Both the position numbers and the translations under genes were made by a program. Shown in pieces: positions 8,465 through 16,326 of a DNA stretch of 64,000 nt; the first letter of the stretch is position 1, and every line of letters starts with the position of its first letter. Origin of the DNA: Arenibacter algicola (GTDB lineage Bacteria; Bacteroidota; Bacteroidia; Flavobacteriales; Flavobacteriaceae); NCBI RefSeq assembly GCF_000733925.1, contig NZ_JPOO01000003.1, positions 1,364,001 through 1,428,000 of the forward strand, written 5' to 3'. The notes beneath the pieces are model-generated. The model saw only the letters and a list, made by a program, of their open reading frames with translations, did not search any database and had not been told where the DNA came from.

Positions 8465-8680
8465 ATGGAGATTATCAATAATTGGAAAATAGTACTACTA
8501 TTATGTCTTACCCTTGGTCTGGCACCTTATTTTCCGGAACCCCATATTCTGGGTAAGGTAAAATGGATATTGGGCGGTGCTACGGGAATGAAACCCATGG
8601 ACTGGTTCGATGTTCTTCTCCACGGATTTCCGTTTGTTCTTCTTATAAGGTTACTGCTCATAAAAGTTCTTAAAAAGTAA
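8465..8680 (+). CDS. Small conserved membrane protein downstream of trpA
   Basis: 71 residues with two hydrophobic segments (about 8-24 and 48-66) separated by a loop containing GMKPMDWFD, ending in basic residues. The start lies 9 bases after the trpA stop with AAGAG just upstream, so it is probably the last gene of the trp transcript. I do not recognise a function. Similar short membrane proteins in Flavobacteriia carry weak transporter-type names that the sequence itself does not support. Its job in relation to tryptophan is unknown. Confidence 0.6.
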   Translation: MEIINNWKIVLLLCLTLGLAPYFPEPHILGKVKWILGGATGMKPMDWFDVLLHGFPFVLLIRLLLIKVLKK

Positions 8681-8686
8681 GTACTA

Positions 8687-8707
8687 CAGCATTTACGCTG
8701 CGTTTTT
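8687..8707 (+). terminator. Weak terminator candidate at the end of the trp operon
   Basis: CAGC at 8687-8690 pairs with GCTG at 8697-8700 around a six-base loop, followed by CG and five to six T. The stem is only 4 bp, so this is tentative. The first palindromic repeat of the accessory patch starts at 8708, directly after it, and could add structure. Confidence 0.35.
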
Positions 8708-8831
8708 GGATTCCTGCCTAGGCAGGAATGACATGTAAAAACTAAAAGTACCAACGTTGAAAGAAATTGCAGAGCTTTTGCGCCCATTACTTTAATACTC
8801 CTCACGCATTGCTAATTCAGCACCAAAAAAC

Positions 8832-8976
8832 AATGGATTCCTGCCTACGCAGGAATGACAGACTATTTAAACTAAAAATGAATGGGAACAAATCATCCAC
8901 TAAAGTCTCACAACCAATTAAACGGGAAATTTATTCGGCGAACTTAATTAGATTCCTGCCTGCGCAGGAATGACAT
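8832..8976 (+). repeat. 145-bp direct repeat, copy A
   Basis: Identical base for base to 10114-10258. It contains two palindromic units (8835-8860 and 8951-8975) and the 90 bases between them. No open frame is shared usefully between copies, so this is duplicated non-coding DNA. Confidence 0.9.
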
Positions 8977-9095
8977 TCTAATAAAACTAATTGCTCCTTT
9001 AAAACAATTCCACGGATTGAAAAGGGCAAACTTCCTTAATTTATTTTTTTTCAAAGGATAATAAAACCGCTATAAACCATCCAATCATTTTCACG

Positions 9096-9182
9096 TTGTC
9101 ATTCCTGCGTAGACAGGAATCCACCGAACTGAAATAGTGTATATTGAAATATGCATTATCTTAATTGGATAATTTGAAAAGT
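9096..9182 (+). repeat. 87-bp direct repeat, copy C
   Basis: Matches 9678-9764 with three mismatches. It starts with a reverse-oriented palindromic unit and continues with about 60 bases ending GAAAAGT. Confidence 0.88.
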
Positions 9183-9677
9183 TACCTCCTATTATGAATA
9201 CAAGGAAAGTCGATCAGGCTTTACCATTACACCTCTTTTAATCTTAGACCTATTACTAAAACAAAGATTTGCTTAATTGGATGATTCTGGCACTTATTGT
9301 CATTCCTGCGTAGGCAGGATTCCAATAGACTTGTATACCCTTTTTCCAATTCTTTATTGTTTACTAAAAACGACCTATGAATCGAAATTGGAAACTTCCC
9401 TCGATTTCAGCTATACTCCAATAACTACATGATCAGATATTAGAATGCCTTTATTAACACGTTGTCATTCCTGCGCAGGCAGGAATCCATTTTAGCCGTT
9501 ATTCGGCGTGAACTCAAAAAAGATTTTTTGTGTTTAACAATATTTTCCATGTATTTAGTACCCTGTTATGGTAATGATTGTTCAGTATGTCAATCCTGCG
9601 TAGGCATTATCACAATCTACTTTTTGTCTTATTCAAACAATAGTAAATCAACTTAAAATAAAATAATTGCGGTATTA

Positions 9678-9764
9678 TTGTCATTCCTGCGTAGGCAGGA
9701 ATCCACCGAACTGAAATCGTGTATATTGAAATATGCATTATCTTAATTGGATAACTTGAAAAGT
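9678..9764 (+). repeat. 87-bp direct repeat, copy D (just upstream of GIY-YIG gene)
   Basis: Second copy of the 87-bp block at 9096-9182. It ends 45 bases before the GIY-YIG start codon, so it forms that gene's upstream region and may hold its promoter. Confidence 0.88.
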
Positions 9765-9809
9765 AGGCATTAAAATTACCAGTCGAAATCCTATCATAGG
9801 GGGTACAAT

Positions 9810-10115
9810 ATGCACAAAACAATTCATCAATATTACGTCTATATTCTAACCAACAAAAAGAATGGCACCCTATATATCGGAATGACCTACGATTTACAGC
9901 GAAGAATTTATGAGCATAAGAACAAATTAATTGACGGTTTCACCAAAAAGTACAATTTGGTTAGACTGGTTTATTTTGAAAATCATCAATTTGTTGAAGA
10001 CGCCATAAGAAGGGAGAAAAATCTTAAAAAGTGGAAACGCGACTGGAAAATCAACCTAATTTCAAAAGATAATCCCCAATGGCAAGACCTTGCATCCAAT
10101 TGGTACGATCAATAA
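9810..10115 (+). CDS. Small GIY-YIG nuclease-domain protein
   Basis: 101 residues that are essentially one GIY-YIG domain (UvrC/homing-endonuclease nuclease fold). YYVYILTN at residues 8-15 and TLYIGMT near 20 form the two signature strands, LQRRIYEH holds the catalytic Arg and a conserved His, and AIRREKNLKKW carries the metal-binding Glu. No DNA-binding extension is present. The stop codon at 10113-10115 sits one base before a palindromic repeat, and another, inverted, lies 104 bases before the start. That arrangement suggests the gene travels with, or acts on, these repeats. Function in the cell is unproven. Confidence 0.85.
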   Translation: MHKTIHQYYVYILTNKKNGTLYIGMTYDLQRRIYEHKNKLIDGFTKKYNLVRLVYFENHQFVEDAIRREKNLKKWKRDWKINLISKDNPQWQDLASNWYDQ

Positions 10116-10258
10116 TGGATTCCTGCCTACGCAGGAATGACAGACTATTTAAACTAAAAATGAATGGGAACAAATCATCCACTAAAGTCTCACAACCAAT
10201 TAAACGGGAAATTTATTCGGCGAACTTAATTAGATTCCTGCCTGCGCAGGAATGACAT
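10114..10258 (+). repeat. 145-bp direct repeat, copy B (downstream of GIY-YIG gene)
   Basis: Perfect copy of 8832-8976. It begins inside the GIY-YIG stop codon, so the gene end and the repeat end are joined. Perfect identity suggests a recent copying event or continuing gene conversion. Confidence 0.9.
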
Positions 10259-10570
10259 GCCGACTGAACGCAACAGCAAAAGGGTATAAATTCTCAGAAA
10301 AAGGTAATTAAACACTGAAAATATAGGATTGACCCATATACCTAATGACCACTGCCTGCACAGAAATTACACATGGCAAAGACGGGTCTAAAGCTGTTAT
10401 TTTTTACTTTTTTGCCCCGCGAAATAATTAACTGCCGATAGGATGAATATCCAAATTTAACATCTACCTTTAGTATAGCAAACCATTGATTATCCGCTCC
10501 TTGAATACCTTAAAAAAGTAGTTGCCCCCTGAATAAGATGAATATCTAAATTGTCATTAATATAAATGTC
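10259..10570. other. Intergenic region with no gene found
   Basis: About 310 bases of AT-rich sequence. It holds one decayed palindromic unit near 10348-10372 and a near-repeat of GATGAATATCnAAATT at about 10443 and 10537. A partial promoter match TACCTTTA lies at 10465-10472. No open frame of interest was seen. Confidence 0.5.
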
Positions 10571-10972
10571 ATGAAAACAATTCGCTTACTTCTTGCATTA
10601 CTACTTGTCAGTTCCGTTTTGGTGGGACAGACTAAAGAATTTTCCAAGGATTATTTTTTACAGAAGAGTAAAAAACAAAAAACTGCCGCTTGGATTTTAC
10701 TAGGTGGAGGAACGGCAATGGCTGCTGGAGGATTCGCTATATTTGATCCCAGCTGGGATAGTGGATCCGATAGTACCACGGACATAGCAGGCGTTATCGG
10801 CACGGTCGGATTTTTTACCAGTTTAGCCAGTATTCCCTATTTCATAAGTGCCGGCAAAAATAAGAAGACAGCCATGTCCATTACATTTGACTATAAGCCT
10901 ATTTATTTATCCGGAGACAACTTGGTTTCAACAAAAGCGCATCCAACGCTTACCTTAAGAATTAAACTTTGA
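10571..10972 (+). CDS. Secreted/membrane protein of unknown function
   Basis: 133 residues starting with a signal peptide (MKTIRLLLALLLVSSVLVGQ, cleavage near residue 20). Two glycine/alanine-rich hydrophobic segments follow (about 40-57 and 74-92), then a C-terminal part ending in TLTLRIKL. That ending, with alternating hydrophobic residues, looks like a final outer-membrane strand but is too short a protein for a barrel. I do not recognise the family. Flanked by the repeat patch on the left and a 47-codon gene on the right; no functional link is visible. Confidence 0.6.
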   Translation: MKTIRLLLALLLVSSVLVGQTKEFSKDYFLQKSKKQKTAAWILLGGGTAMAAGGFAIFDPSWDSGSDSTTDIAGVIGTVGFFTSLASIPYFISAGKNKKTAMSITFDYKPIYLSGDNLVSTKAHPTLTLRIKL

Positions 10973-11067
10973 GCCTTAACATTCCCTAACAAAGGTTTAA
11001 TAAGGCATTAACGGTATTTCAGGGATAGTTTTATTAAGTTGGGTATGAACCTTAAAACTTAATAAGA

Positions 11068-11211
11068 ATGGGAATTATAAATGATAAGAGAAAGTTTAAA
11101 AGAAAAGTAGAACAATCAAATCCCACCAATCCTACCGGGAATACCAATGTCGACACAAATGAATTCGACATTGAAAAAGACACTATAAAGGATCAACAGA
11201 ACAAGCATTAA
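11068..11211 (+). CDS. 47-residue basic/acidic small protein, hypothetical
   Basis: A short frame starting ATGGGAATTATA at 11068 and ending TAA at 11209-11211: MGIINDKRKFKRKVEQ at the start and a polar tail rich in Asn, Thr and Asp ending QQNKH. No cysteine, no hydrophobic segment. Codon use looks like the neighbours, and an AATAAG lies before the ATG, but there is no homology I can name. It could be chance; the composition (charged, few hydrophobics) is compatible with a small disordered protein. Confidence 0.4.
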   Translation: MGIINDKRKFKRKVEQSNPTNPTGNTNVDTNEFDIEKDTIKDQQNKH

Positions 11212-11256
11212 TATATAGCTGAGTAGTTCCATGAACTAAAACATGTTGGAATACTC

Positions 11257-11979
11257 TTAGAAAAATTCTTTATACTGTAAAACCCTGAAATCGATTGTGT
11301 TGAATTCAGGGTTTTCGTCTTTCATCCTTTTGTACTTCTCCAAGCTTCCAACGGCCCTGTTGGCCGCTCCGGAAGGTGCGGTCAGGGACACTGTTTTAAT
11401 AATTCTCTCCTTTTTGATCCTTGACTTTACTATAGTTTTGGACGAAGTTTCCAAATTGGCACACGGAAGAACGAATTGATGTACACGGGGTACCTCATTG
11501 GAAACCGGTTCCAGGCTTATTCCATGTTCCTTGAGATATTTTCTGAAAAAATACTCTGGACCATTTTTACTATTTCCCCCTGTAAACAGCAAGGTATCCA
11601 CTTTGGGGTATCGTTTAATATAACCCAACATATCCCTCAATAAAATGTTTTCCATCCCCAAGTCCGAAGCATCGATCTTGGAACGTTCTGCACTTTGTAC
11701 TATATCGCAAATCCCTACTTTTCGCTCTTTAAGAAAATCCATGCGCTGCCTAATGGCTTTTTCTGTAGTTTCAAAATCTAAATTGAGCTCAAAAATTCGA
11801 TCTAAAATGGGCCACAATTGGCCATCCCGACTGCCGTAACAAAAATTTACATCCCCCTCCTTTAAATCACCAAAGGTAAATCTGGGAGGTGGCAGGGTCC
11901 CAACGATGAGCTTGGTGGCATCCTGAAATAAAAAGGGTTCGTAGGGATGTGTATGCAAGAACATATTGTAAGTATTCAT
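11257..11979 (-). CDS. Uracil-DNA glycosylase superfamily protein
   Basis: 240 residues from the ATG at 11979. The open frame extends 15 codons further to a TTG, but MNTYNMFLHTHPYEPF is a better start. KLIVGTLPPPRF is the active-site loop of the UDG superfamily, followed by NFCYGSRDGQLWPIL, the base-stacking pocket region, and LLFTGGNSKNG. The later HQFVLPCANLETSS occupies the place of the DNA-intercalating HPSP loop, and the tail lacks a clear catalytic His motif. It probably removes a damaged base or is a non-canonical member. It stands alone between a small gene and pyruvate carboxylase. Confidence 0.72.
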   Translation of the reverse strand: MNTYNMFLHTHPYEPFLFQDATKLIVGTLPPPRFTFGDLKEGDVNFCYGSRDGQLWPILDRIFELNLDFETTEKAIRQRMDFLKERKVGICDIVQSAERSKIDASDLGMENILLRDMLGYIKRYPKVDTLLFTGGNSKNGPEYFFRKYLKEHGISLEPVSNEVPRVHQFVLPCANLETSSKTIVKSRIKKERIIKTVSLTAPSGAANRAVGSLEKYKRMKDENPEFNTIDFRVLQYKEFF

Positions 11980-12020
11980 GAATATAAATGGCTTTGCGCC
12001 TACAAAGGTAAACAGACAAA

Positions 12021-12069
12021 ACAAAAAGTTGCAGGGATAGGCCCAACAATCGGCAAATTCCCTGCAACT
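12021..12069 (-). terminator. Rho-independent terminator of pyruvate carboxylase gene
   Basis: Read on the minus strand, AGTTGCAGGGA (12069-12059) pairs perfectly over 11 bp with TCCCTGCAACT (12037-12027), loop 21 bases, followed by a T-rich run. It separates pyc from the downstream glycosylase gene. Confidence 0.8.
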
Positions 12070-12093
12070 ACAATATTAATTAAGCTTTGCTAT

Positions 12094-15000
12094 TTATTTT
12101 AATACCACGACCAAATCCTCGGAATTCACTAGGGAACCTCCATTAAGTTGTACCCTATCAACAATACCCTCTTCCGTGGCAGTAACCGTTGTTTCCATTT
12201 TCATGGCTTCTATAACAAATAAGGGCTGGTTCTTTTTCACTTCCTGGTTTTTCTTCACCAAAACACTGGACAACAACCCCTGCAATGGGGCACCTATCTG
12301 CTTAGGATCGGAAGTATCCGCCTTAACATTTTCAACCTTGTCCACTTTAACGGATTTATCCTTTATGATTACATTTCGCAATTGTCCGTTTACCTTAAAG
12401 TATATGCTAACGTTACCAGCTTCATCCGGCTCGCCCTTGAGCATAAGGGAAACAAGTATGTTTTTACCCCTGTCCAACTCCACAATAATCTCTTCCCCAA
12501 TTTCCATCCCATAAAAGAAATTCTTGGTCGGGATATTAACCACATTGCCGTATTTTACATGATGATTATAGGCGTCCGTGAAAACTTTTGGGTATAATTT
12601 ATAGGAAAGGAAATCGGTTATAAGTAGCTCACGCCCCATTCCTGAACTGAATTTTCTTTTGAAGGCATTAAATTCCTTATCAAAATCTATAGGTTCCAAA
12701 TGTGCATTGGGTCTATCCGTAAACGGTTTTTCATCCTTCAGAACAATTTTCTGAAGCTTAGCAGGGAAACCTCCAACGGGTTGTCCCAATTCCCCCTTAA
12801 AGAACCCGATTACAGATTGGGGAAATGAAATACTGTCCCCTCTTTCCAGAACATCCTCCGCCGTAAGTCCGTTACTGATCATATATTGTGCCATGTCCCC
12901 TACTACTTTGGAACTAGGGGTTACTTTTACAATATCGCCAAACAGTTTATTTACTTCACTATACATCTTGGTAACCTCGGGAAATTTATCCTCCAATCCC
13001 AAAGCTATGGCCTGCCCTTTAAGGTTGGAATACTGTCCGCCAGGTATTTCATGACTGTATACCTCTCCAGTACCCGACTTTAATCCAGACTCAAAGGTAT
13101 AATAGTAGCTACGGACCGTTTCCCAATAATTGGAATATTCGGCCAATTTTTCAGTATTCAAATTATTCTGGCGTTCGTTAAAACGCAACATCTCTACCAC
13201 CGAATTAAAGTTGGGCTGGGAAGTAAGCCCGGACAATCCGCCCAAGGCAACATCCACCACATCCACCCCGGCCTCTATAGCCTTTAGGTACATTGCCGAT
13301 TGGGTAGAGGAGGTATCGTGGGTATGTAGATGTATAGGGATATTAATTTCCGATTTTAAGGCGGAAATCAACTCATAAGCGGCATAAGGCTTTAACAATC
13401 CTGCCATATCCTTAACTCCCAAAATATGTGCCCCCGCATTTTCAATATCCTTGGCCAATTGCACATAATATTTAAGGTCGTACTTTGTTTTGGAAGGATC
13501 CAAAATATCCCCTGTATAACAAATGGAGCCTTCGGCCAGACCCCCGGTTTTGGTACGTACATACTCAATACATGGGGCAAGGGATTTCATCCAGTTGAGC
13601 GAATCAAATATTCGAAAAACATCTACTCCGGACTTATATGATTCCTCTACAAACCGCTCTATCAAATTATCGGGGTAAGCAGTATAACCCACACCATTGG
13701 AGCCCCTTATCAACATCTGTAACAATACATTGGGCATGGCCTTACGCAATAGTTCCAAACGCTCCCAAGGATTTTCCTGTAAAAATCTAAGGCAGACATC
13801 AAATGTGGCACCTCCCCAGACTTCCATACTAAAAATTTCCGGGTGGTTCTTGGCATAACCCTCGGCCACTTTCAACATATCCACTGTTCGCATACGCGTG
13901 GCCAACAAACTTTGATGGGCATCGCGCATGGTAGTATCCGTAAAATGAACCTTTTTTTCATTCTTAAGCCACTGTGCAAATTGTTCCGGTCCCAATTCCG
14001 TTAGTAGGTCCTTTGTACCCTTTGGGTAACCTTCGAACTTAGCGAAAGAAGGTACTTTTGGTTTGGAAAAAACATGATCCTTATCCAACTTCTTCACATC
14101 AGGATTCCCGTTAACAATAATTTCTCCCAGAAACTCGACCAATTTATTGGCACGGTTCCTTGGTTCCACAAACTTGAAGAGTTCCGGTTCGTTCTTAATA
14201 AAATTTACGGTGACCTTGCCTTCCCTAAAGGTAGGATGCTTTAGAATGTTGTCCAGGAAGGCCATGTTGGTCTTGACACCACGGATACGAAATTCTGCCA
14301 GCGCCCTCCGCATTTTTCTACAGGATCCGTCCAAAGTTCTACTGATAGCAGATACCTTGACCAGCATGGAATCGAAAAATGGCGATATGGCCACCCCCTG
14401 ATAAATACTACCGGCATCCAGCCTAATCCCCAAACCGGAGGCACTTCTGTAAGTGGTAACTACACCATAATCAGGTTTGAAATCGTTGCCCGGATCCTCG
14501 GTGGTTATCCTACATTGCAGCGCATAGCCCGTAACTATCACAGAAGCTTGATCTTGGATCTTAATTTGTTTATCAGATAGTTTATACCCTCCAGCTATAA
14601 AGAGTTGTGCCTTGACCAGGTCGATATTGGTGATCATTTCGGTCACCGTATGCTCTACCTGGATCCTTGGGTTTACTTCAATAAAATAAATACTACCATC
14701 ATCATCTACCAAAAATTCTACCGTTCCTATATTATTATAGTCTACGGCCCTACAAATATCTATGGCGTACTTATATAGGTTATCCTTAGTTTCCTGAGGC
14801 AGGCCAATGGAAGGAGCAAACTCTATAACCTTCTGGTAACGGCGTTGTACAGAACAATCACGTTCATACAAGTGTACTATATTGCCATGGGTATCTGCTA
14901 CGATCTGAATTTCTATATGCTTGGGGTTTTCCACAAATTTTTCCAGGAAAACCGTATCATCACCAAAAGCATTAAGGGATTCCCTTTTTGCTTCCGGAAA

Positions 15001-15546
15001 ACCTTTTTTAAGTTCATCCTCGGTACGGATCACCCTCATTCCACGTCCGCCACCACCTGAAGCAGCTTTTAACATTAAGGGATAACCTATCTCTTTAGCT
15101 TCGGTTAGAGCGATATCTATATCGGTCAAATCCTTATCACTACTTCTTATGATTGGTATATTATTGGCAACAGCAACATCCTTGGCAGTTATCTTATCCC
15201 CCAAAGCCTTTAGGACCGATACCTTTGGGCCAACGAAAATAATACCGTTGTCATCACATTTTTGGGCGAATTTGGCATTCTCGGACAGGAAACCATATCC
15301 GGGGTGTATGGCATCCACATTATTGTCCTTAGCAACCTTGATAAGGGCGTCCATATCCAAATAGGGCTTTAAGGGCTCATTGTCCTCCCCTATCTGATAA
15401 CTTTCATCGGCCTTATAACGATGTAGGGAATAACGGTCTTCGTAAGTATATACCCCTACCGTCTTAATTCCTATTTCTACACATGCCCTAAATATACGTA
15501 TGGCAATCTCGCCCCTATTTGCTACTAATACCTTTTTTATTTTCAA
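12094..15546 (-). CDS. pyc: Pyruvate carboxylase
   Basis: 1150 residues, the full-length single-chain alpha4 form. It makes oxaloacetate from pyruvate, bicarbonate and ATP. Order: biotin-carboxylase part (1-450, starting KVLVANRGEIAIRIFRA, with ATP-grasp loop KAASGGGGRGMR and EVNPRIQVEHTVTE), carboxyltransferase TIM barrel (about 530-830, DTTMRDAHQSLLATRMRT, metal site HLHTHDTSS), tetramerisation region, and biotinyl domain with the target lysine in EAMKMET near residue 1116. It stands as a single-gene unit with its own promoter and terminator. The biotin ligase BirA at 26.6 kb would attach the cofactor. Confidence 0.97.
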   Translation of the reverse strand: MKIKKVLVANRGEIAIRIFRACVEIGIKTVGVYTYEDRYSLHRYKADESYQIGEDNEPLKPYLDMDALIKVAKDNNVDAIHPGYGFLSENAKFAQKCDDNGIIFVGPKVSVLKALGDKITAKDVAVANNIPIIRSSDKDLTDIDIALTEAKEIGYPLMLKAASGGGGRGMRVIRTEDELKKGFPEAKRESLNAFGDDTVFLEKFVENPKHIEIQIVADTHGNIVHLYERDCSVQRRYQKVIEFAPSIGLPQETKDNLYKYAIDICRAVDYNNIGTVEFLVDDDGSIYFIEVNPRIQVEHTVTEMITNIDLVKAQLFIAGGYKLSDKQIKIQDQASVIVTGYALQCRITTEDPGNDFKPDYGVVTTYRSASGLGIRLDAGSIYQGVAISPFFDSMLVKVSAISRTLDGSCRKMRRALAEFRIRGVKTNMAFLDNILKHPTFREGKVTVNFIKNEPELFKFVEPRNRANKLVEFLGEIIVNGNPDVKKLDKDHVFSKPKVPSFAKFEGYPKGTKDLLTELGPEQFAQWLKNEKKVHFTDTTMRDAHQSLLATRMRTVDMLKVAEGYAKNHPEIFSMEVWGGATFDVCLRFLQENPWERLELLRKAMPNVLLQMLIRGSNGVGYTAYPDNLIERFVEESYKSGVDVFRIFDSLNWMKSLAPCIEYVRTKTGGLAEGSICYTGDILDPSKTKYDLKYYVQLAKDIENAGAHILGVKDMAGLLKPYAAYELISALKSEINIPIHLHTHDTSSTQSAMYLKAIEAGVDVVDVALGGLSGLTSQPNFNSVVEMLRFNERQNNLNTEKLAEYSNYWETVRSYYYTFESGLKSGTGEVYSHEIPGGQYSNLKGQAIALGLEDKFPEVTKMYSEVNKLFGDIVKVTPSSKVVGDMAQYMISNGLTAEDVLERGDSISFPQSVIGFFKGELGQPVGGFPAKLQKIVLKDEKPFTDRPNAHLEPIDFDKEFNAFKRKFSSGMGRELLITDFLSYKLYPKVFTDAYNHHVKYGNVVNIPTKNFFYGMEIGEEIIVELDRGKNILVSLMLKGEPDEAGNVSIYFKVNGQLRNVIIKDKSVKVDKVENVKADTSDPKQIGAPLQGLLSSVLVKKNQEVKKNQPLFVIEAMKMETTVTATEEGIVDRVQLNGGSLVNSEDLVVVLK

Positions 15547-15597
15547 CCTATTACGTTTTTAGAATTACTCAATATTTAACATAATTTCACAATTCTA

Positions 15598-15628
15598 CAA
15601 ACTTAGCATATTAGGGTTAGGTCGCCAA
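15598..15628 (-). promoter_or_regulatory. Promoter of pyruvate carboxylase gene
   Basis: On the minus strand TTG (15628-15626), 20 bases, then TAAGTTTG (15605-15598), close to the Bacteroidota TTTG-N19/20-TAnnTTTG consensus. Transcription would start near 15592, about 45 bases before the start codon. Confidence 0.6.
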
Positions 15629-15755
15629 TATGTTAAAAGTAAATCTTTTAGGAAATTTGTTACAAATCCAAATTATGGGTCCATTGTGTTTCTATTTGAA
15701 ACTTGCCAATAAGATATTAATATTTTAACTTTAAAAAAGATAAAAACTAGACAAA

Positions 15756-15884
15756 ATGGGAAAAGGTGATAAAAAATCTAAAAGAGGAAAAATTATTAAC
15801 GGTACCTACGGAACAAGGCGTAAACGAAAAATTAAAAAAAGACCTACTATAGAAGAAAAAATAAGTCCGGGCAAGAAAAAATAA
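15756..15884 (+). CDS. 30S ribosomal protein Thx family
   Basis: A 42-residue, very basic protein: it starts MGKGDKKSKRGKIINGTYG and ends SPGKKK. GKGD+KSKRGKI..G.YG is the signature of Thx (S31e-like small ribosomal peptide), which sits in a cavity at the top of the 30S head in Thermus and is widespread in Bacteroidota. It is encoded alone in the 357-base gap between pyc and a lipoprotein gene on the other strand, and is missed by length-filtered gene calling. Confidence 0.85.
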   Translation: MGKGDKKSKRGKIINGTYGTRRKRKIKKRPTIEEKISPGKKK

Positions 15885-15903
15885 GGGTGATTTTTATAGA
15901 AAC

Positions 15904-16266
15904 TTAGTCCACAACAAAATTCAAGACAACAACCCCCTCTTCGGAGATACTTAGGCCATAGGTATAAAATCCATTTTCCAATGGTGTTTCACCTACAAAA
16001 TCTATAGGCTGAAAAACGTAATTCTCTTCACCTACCGTTATATTAATATAGGCATAGGAATAAGCTGTTTCATATTCCAGATATCCGGAATATTCTTCAG
16101 GTCCAATATTTTCATGGATCATTTCGTCACTACCCACCTGCACGGTATCGAATGTAACACTGCTTTCATTTTTAATCCTGATGTTCACTCCATCCAGATT
16201 GTCATCCCTATCCGAACAACCAATAAACACAGTAGCAATCAAAAATAATAAAGCGAATTGTTTCAT
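15904..16266 (-). CDS. Small lipoprotein of unknown function
   Basis: 120 residues with a lipoprotein signal peptide (hydrophobic 3-14, lipobox FIGC with Cys near 16, then acidic SDRDDN, which in Bacteroidota often marks outer-membrane or surface delivery). The rest is predicted beta-rich (VNIRIKNESSVTFDTVQVG, VVVLNFVVD). No family recognised. It lies 60 bases downstream of yaaA on the same strand and could be cotranscribed with it. Confidence 0.65.
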   Translation of the reverse strand: MKQFALLFLIATVFIGCSDRDDNLDGVNIRIKNESSVTFDTVQVGSDEMIHENIGPEEYSGYLEYETAYSYAYINITVGEENYVFQPIDFVGETPLENGFYTYGLSISEEGVVVLNFVVD

Positions 16267-16326
16267 ATCAATCTCAATTAAGTAGTAGGACTTATTTGAA
16301 AATAACGCTTTTTTTTTGGAAATATT

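Larger units (their letters stand above)
8708..10257. repeat. Cluster of ten palindromic 25-26 bp repeats (REP-like)
   Basis: The unit is GGATTCCTGCCTnnGCAGGAATGACA, with an inner palindrome ATTCCTGC...GCAGGAAT. Copies reading GGATTC..ATGACA: 8708-8733, 8835-8860, 8951-8975, 10117-10142, 10233-10257. Copies in the opposite orientation (GTCATTC..GAATCCA): 9098-9123, 9299-9324, 9464-9489, 9680-9705, plus a decayed one at 9589-9613. A further degenerate copy may lie at 10348-10372. Orientation changes twice, between 8975 and 9098 and across the GIY-YIG gene. Outside that gene the roughly 1.1 kb from 8700 to 9800 shows no credible coding sequence. Confidence 0.9.

Noticed and set aside
8767..9656. 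Open frames at 8767-8973 and 9462-9656 as genes
   Set aside because: They run through palindromic repeats, have no recognisable domains, and one encodes the repeat itself as protein; chance frames.
9810..10115. Homing endonuclease in an intron or intein
   Set aside because: No interrupted host gene, no intron ends, and no DNA-binding extension; it is a stand-alone GIY-YIG domain.
8708..10257. CRISPR array
   Set aside because: Repeats are palindromic, change orientation, and are spaced irregularly at 90-200 bases with no cas genes near; two spacers are duplicated. This is a REP-like cluster, not CRISPR.
9000..10600. Insertion sequence or transposase
   Set aside because: No transposase-like frame of any length was found in the repeat patch.
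11980..12024. Longer UDG-like protein starting with TTG at 12024
   Set aside because: The added residues overlap the terminator of pyc; the ATG at 11979 gives the expected start.
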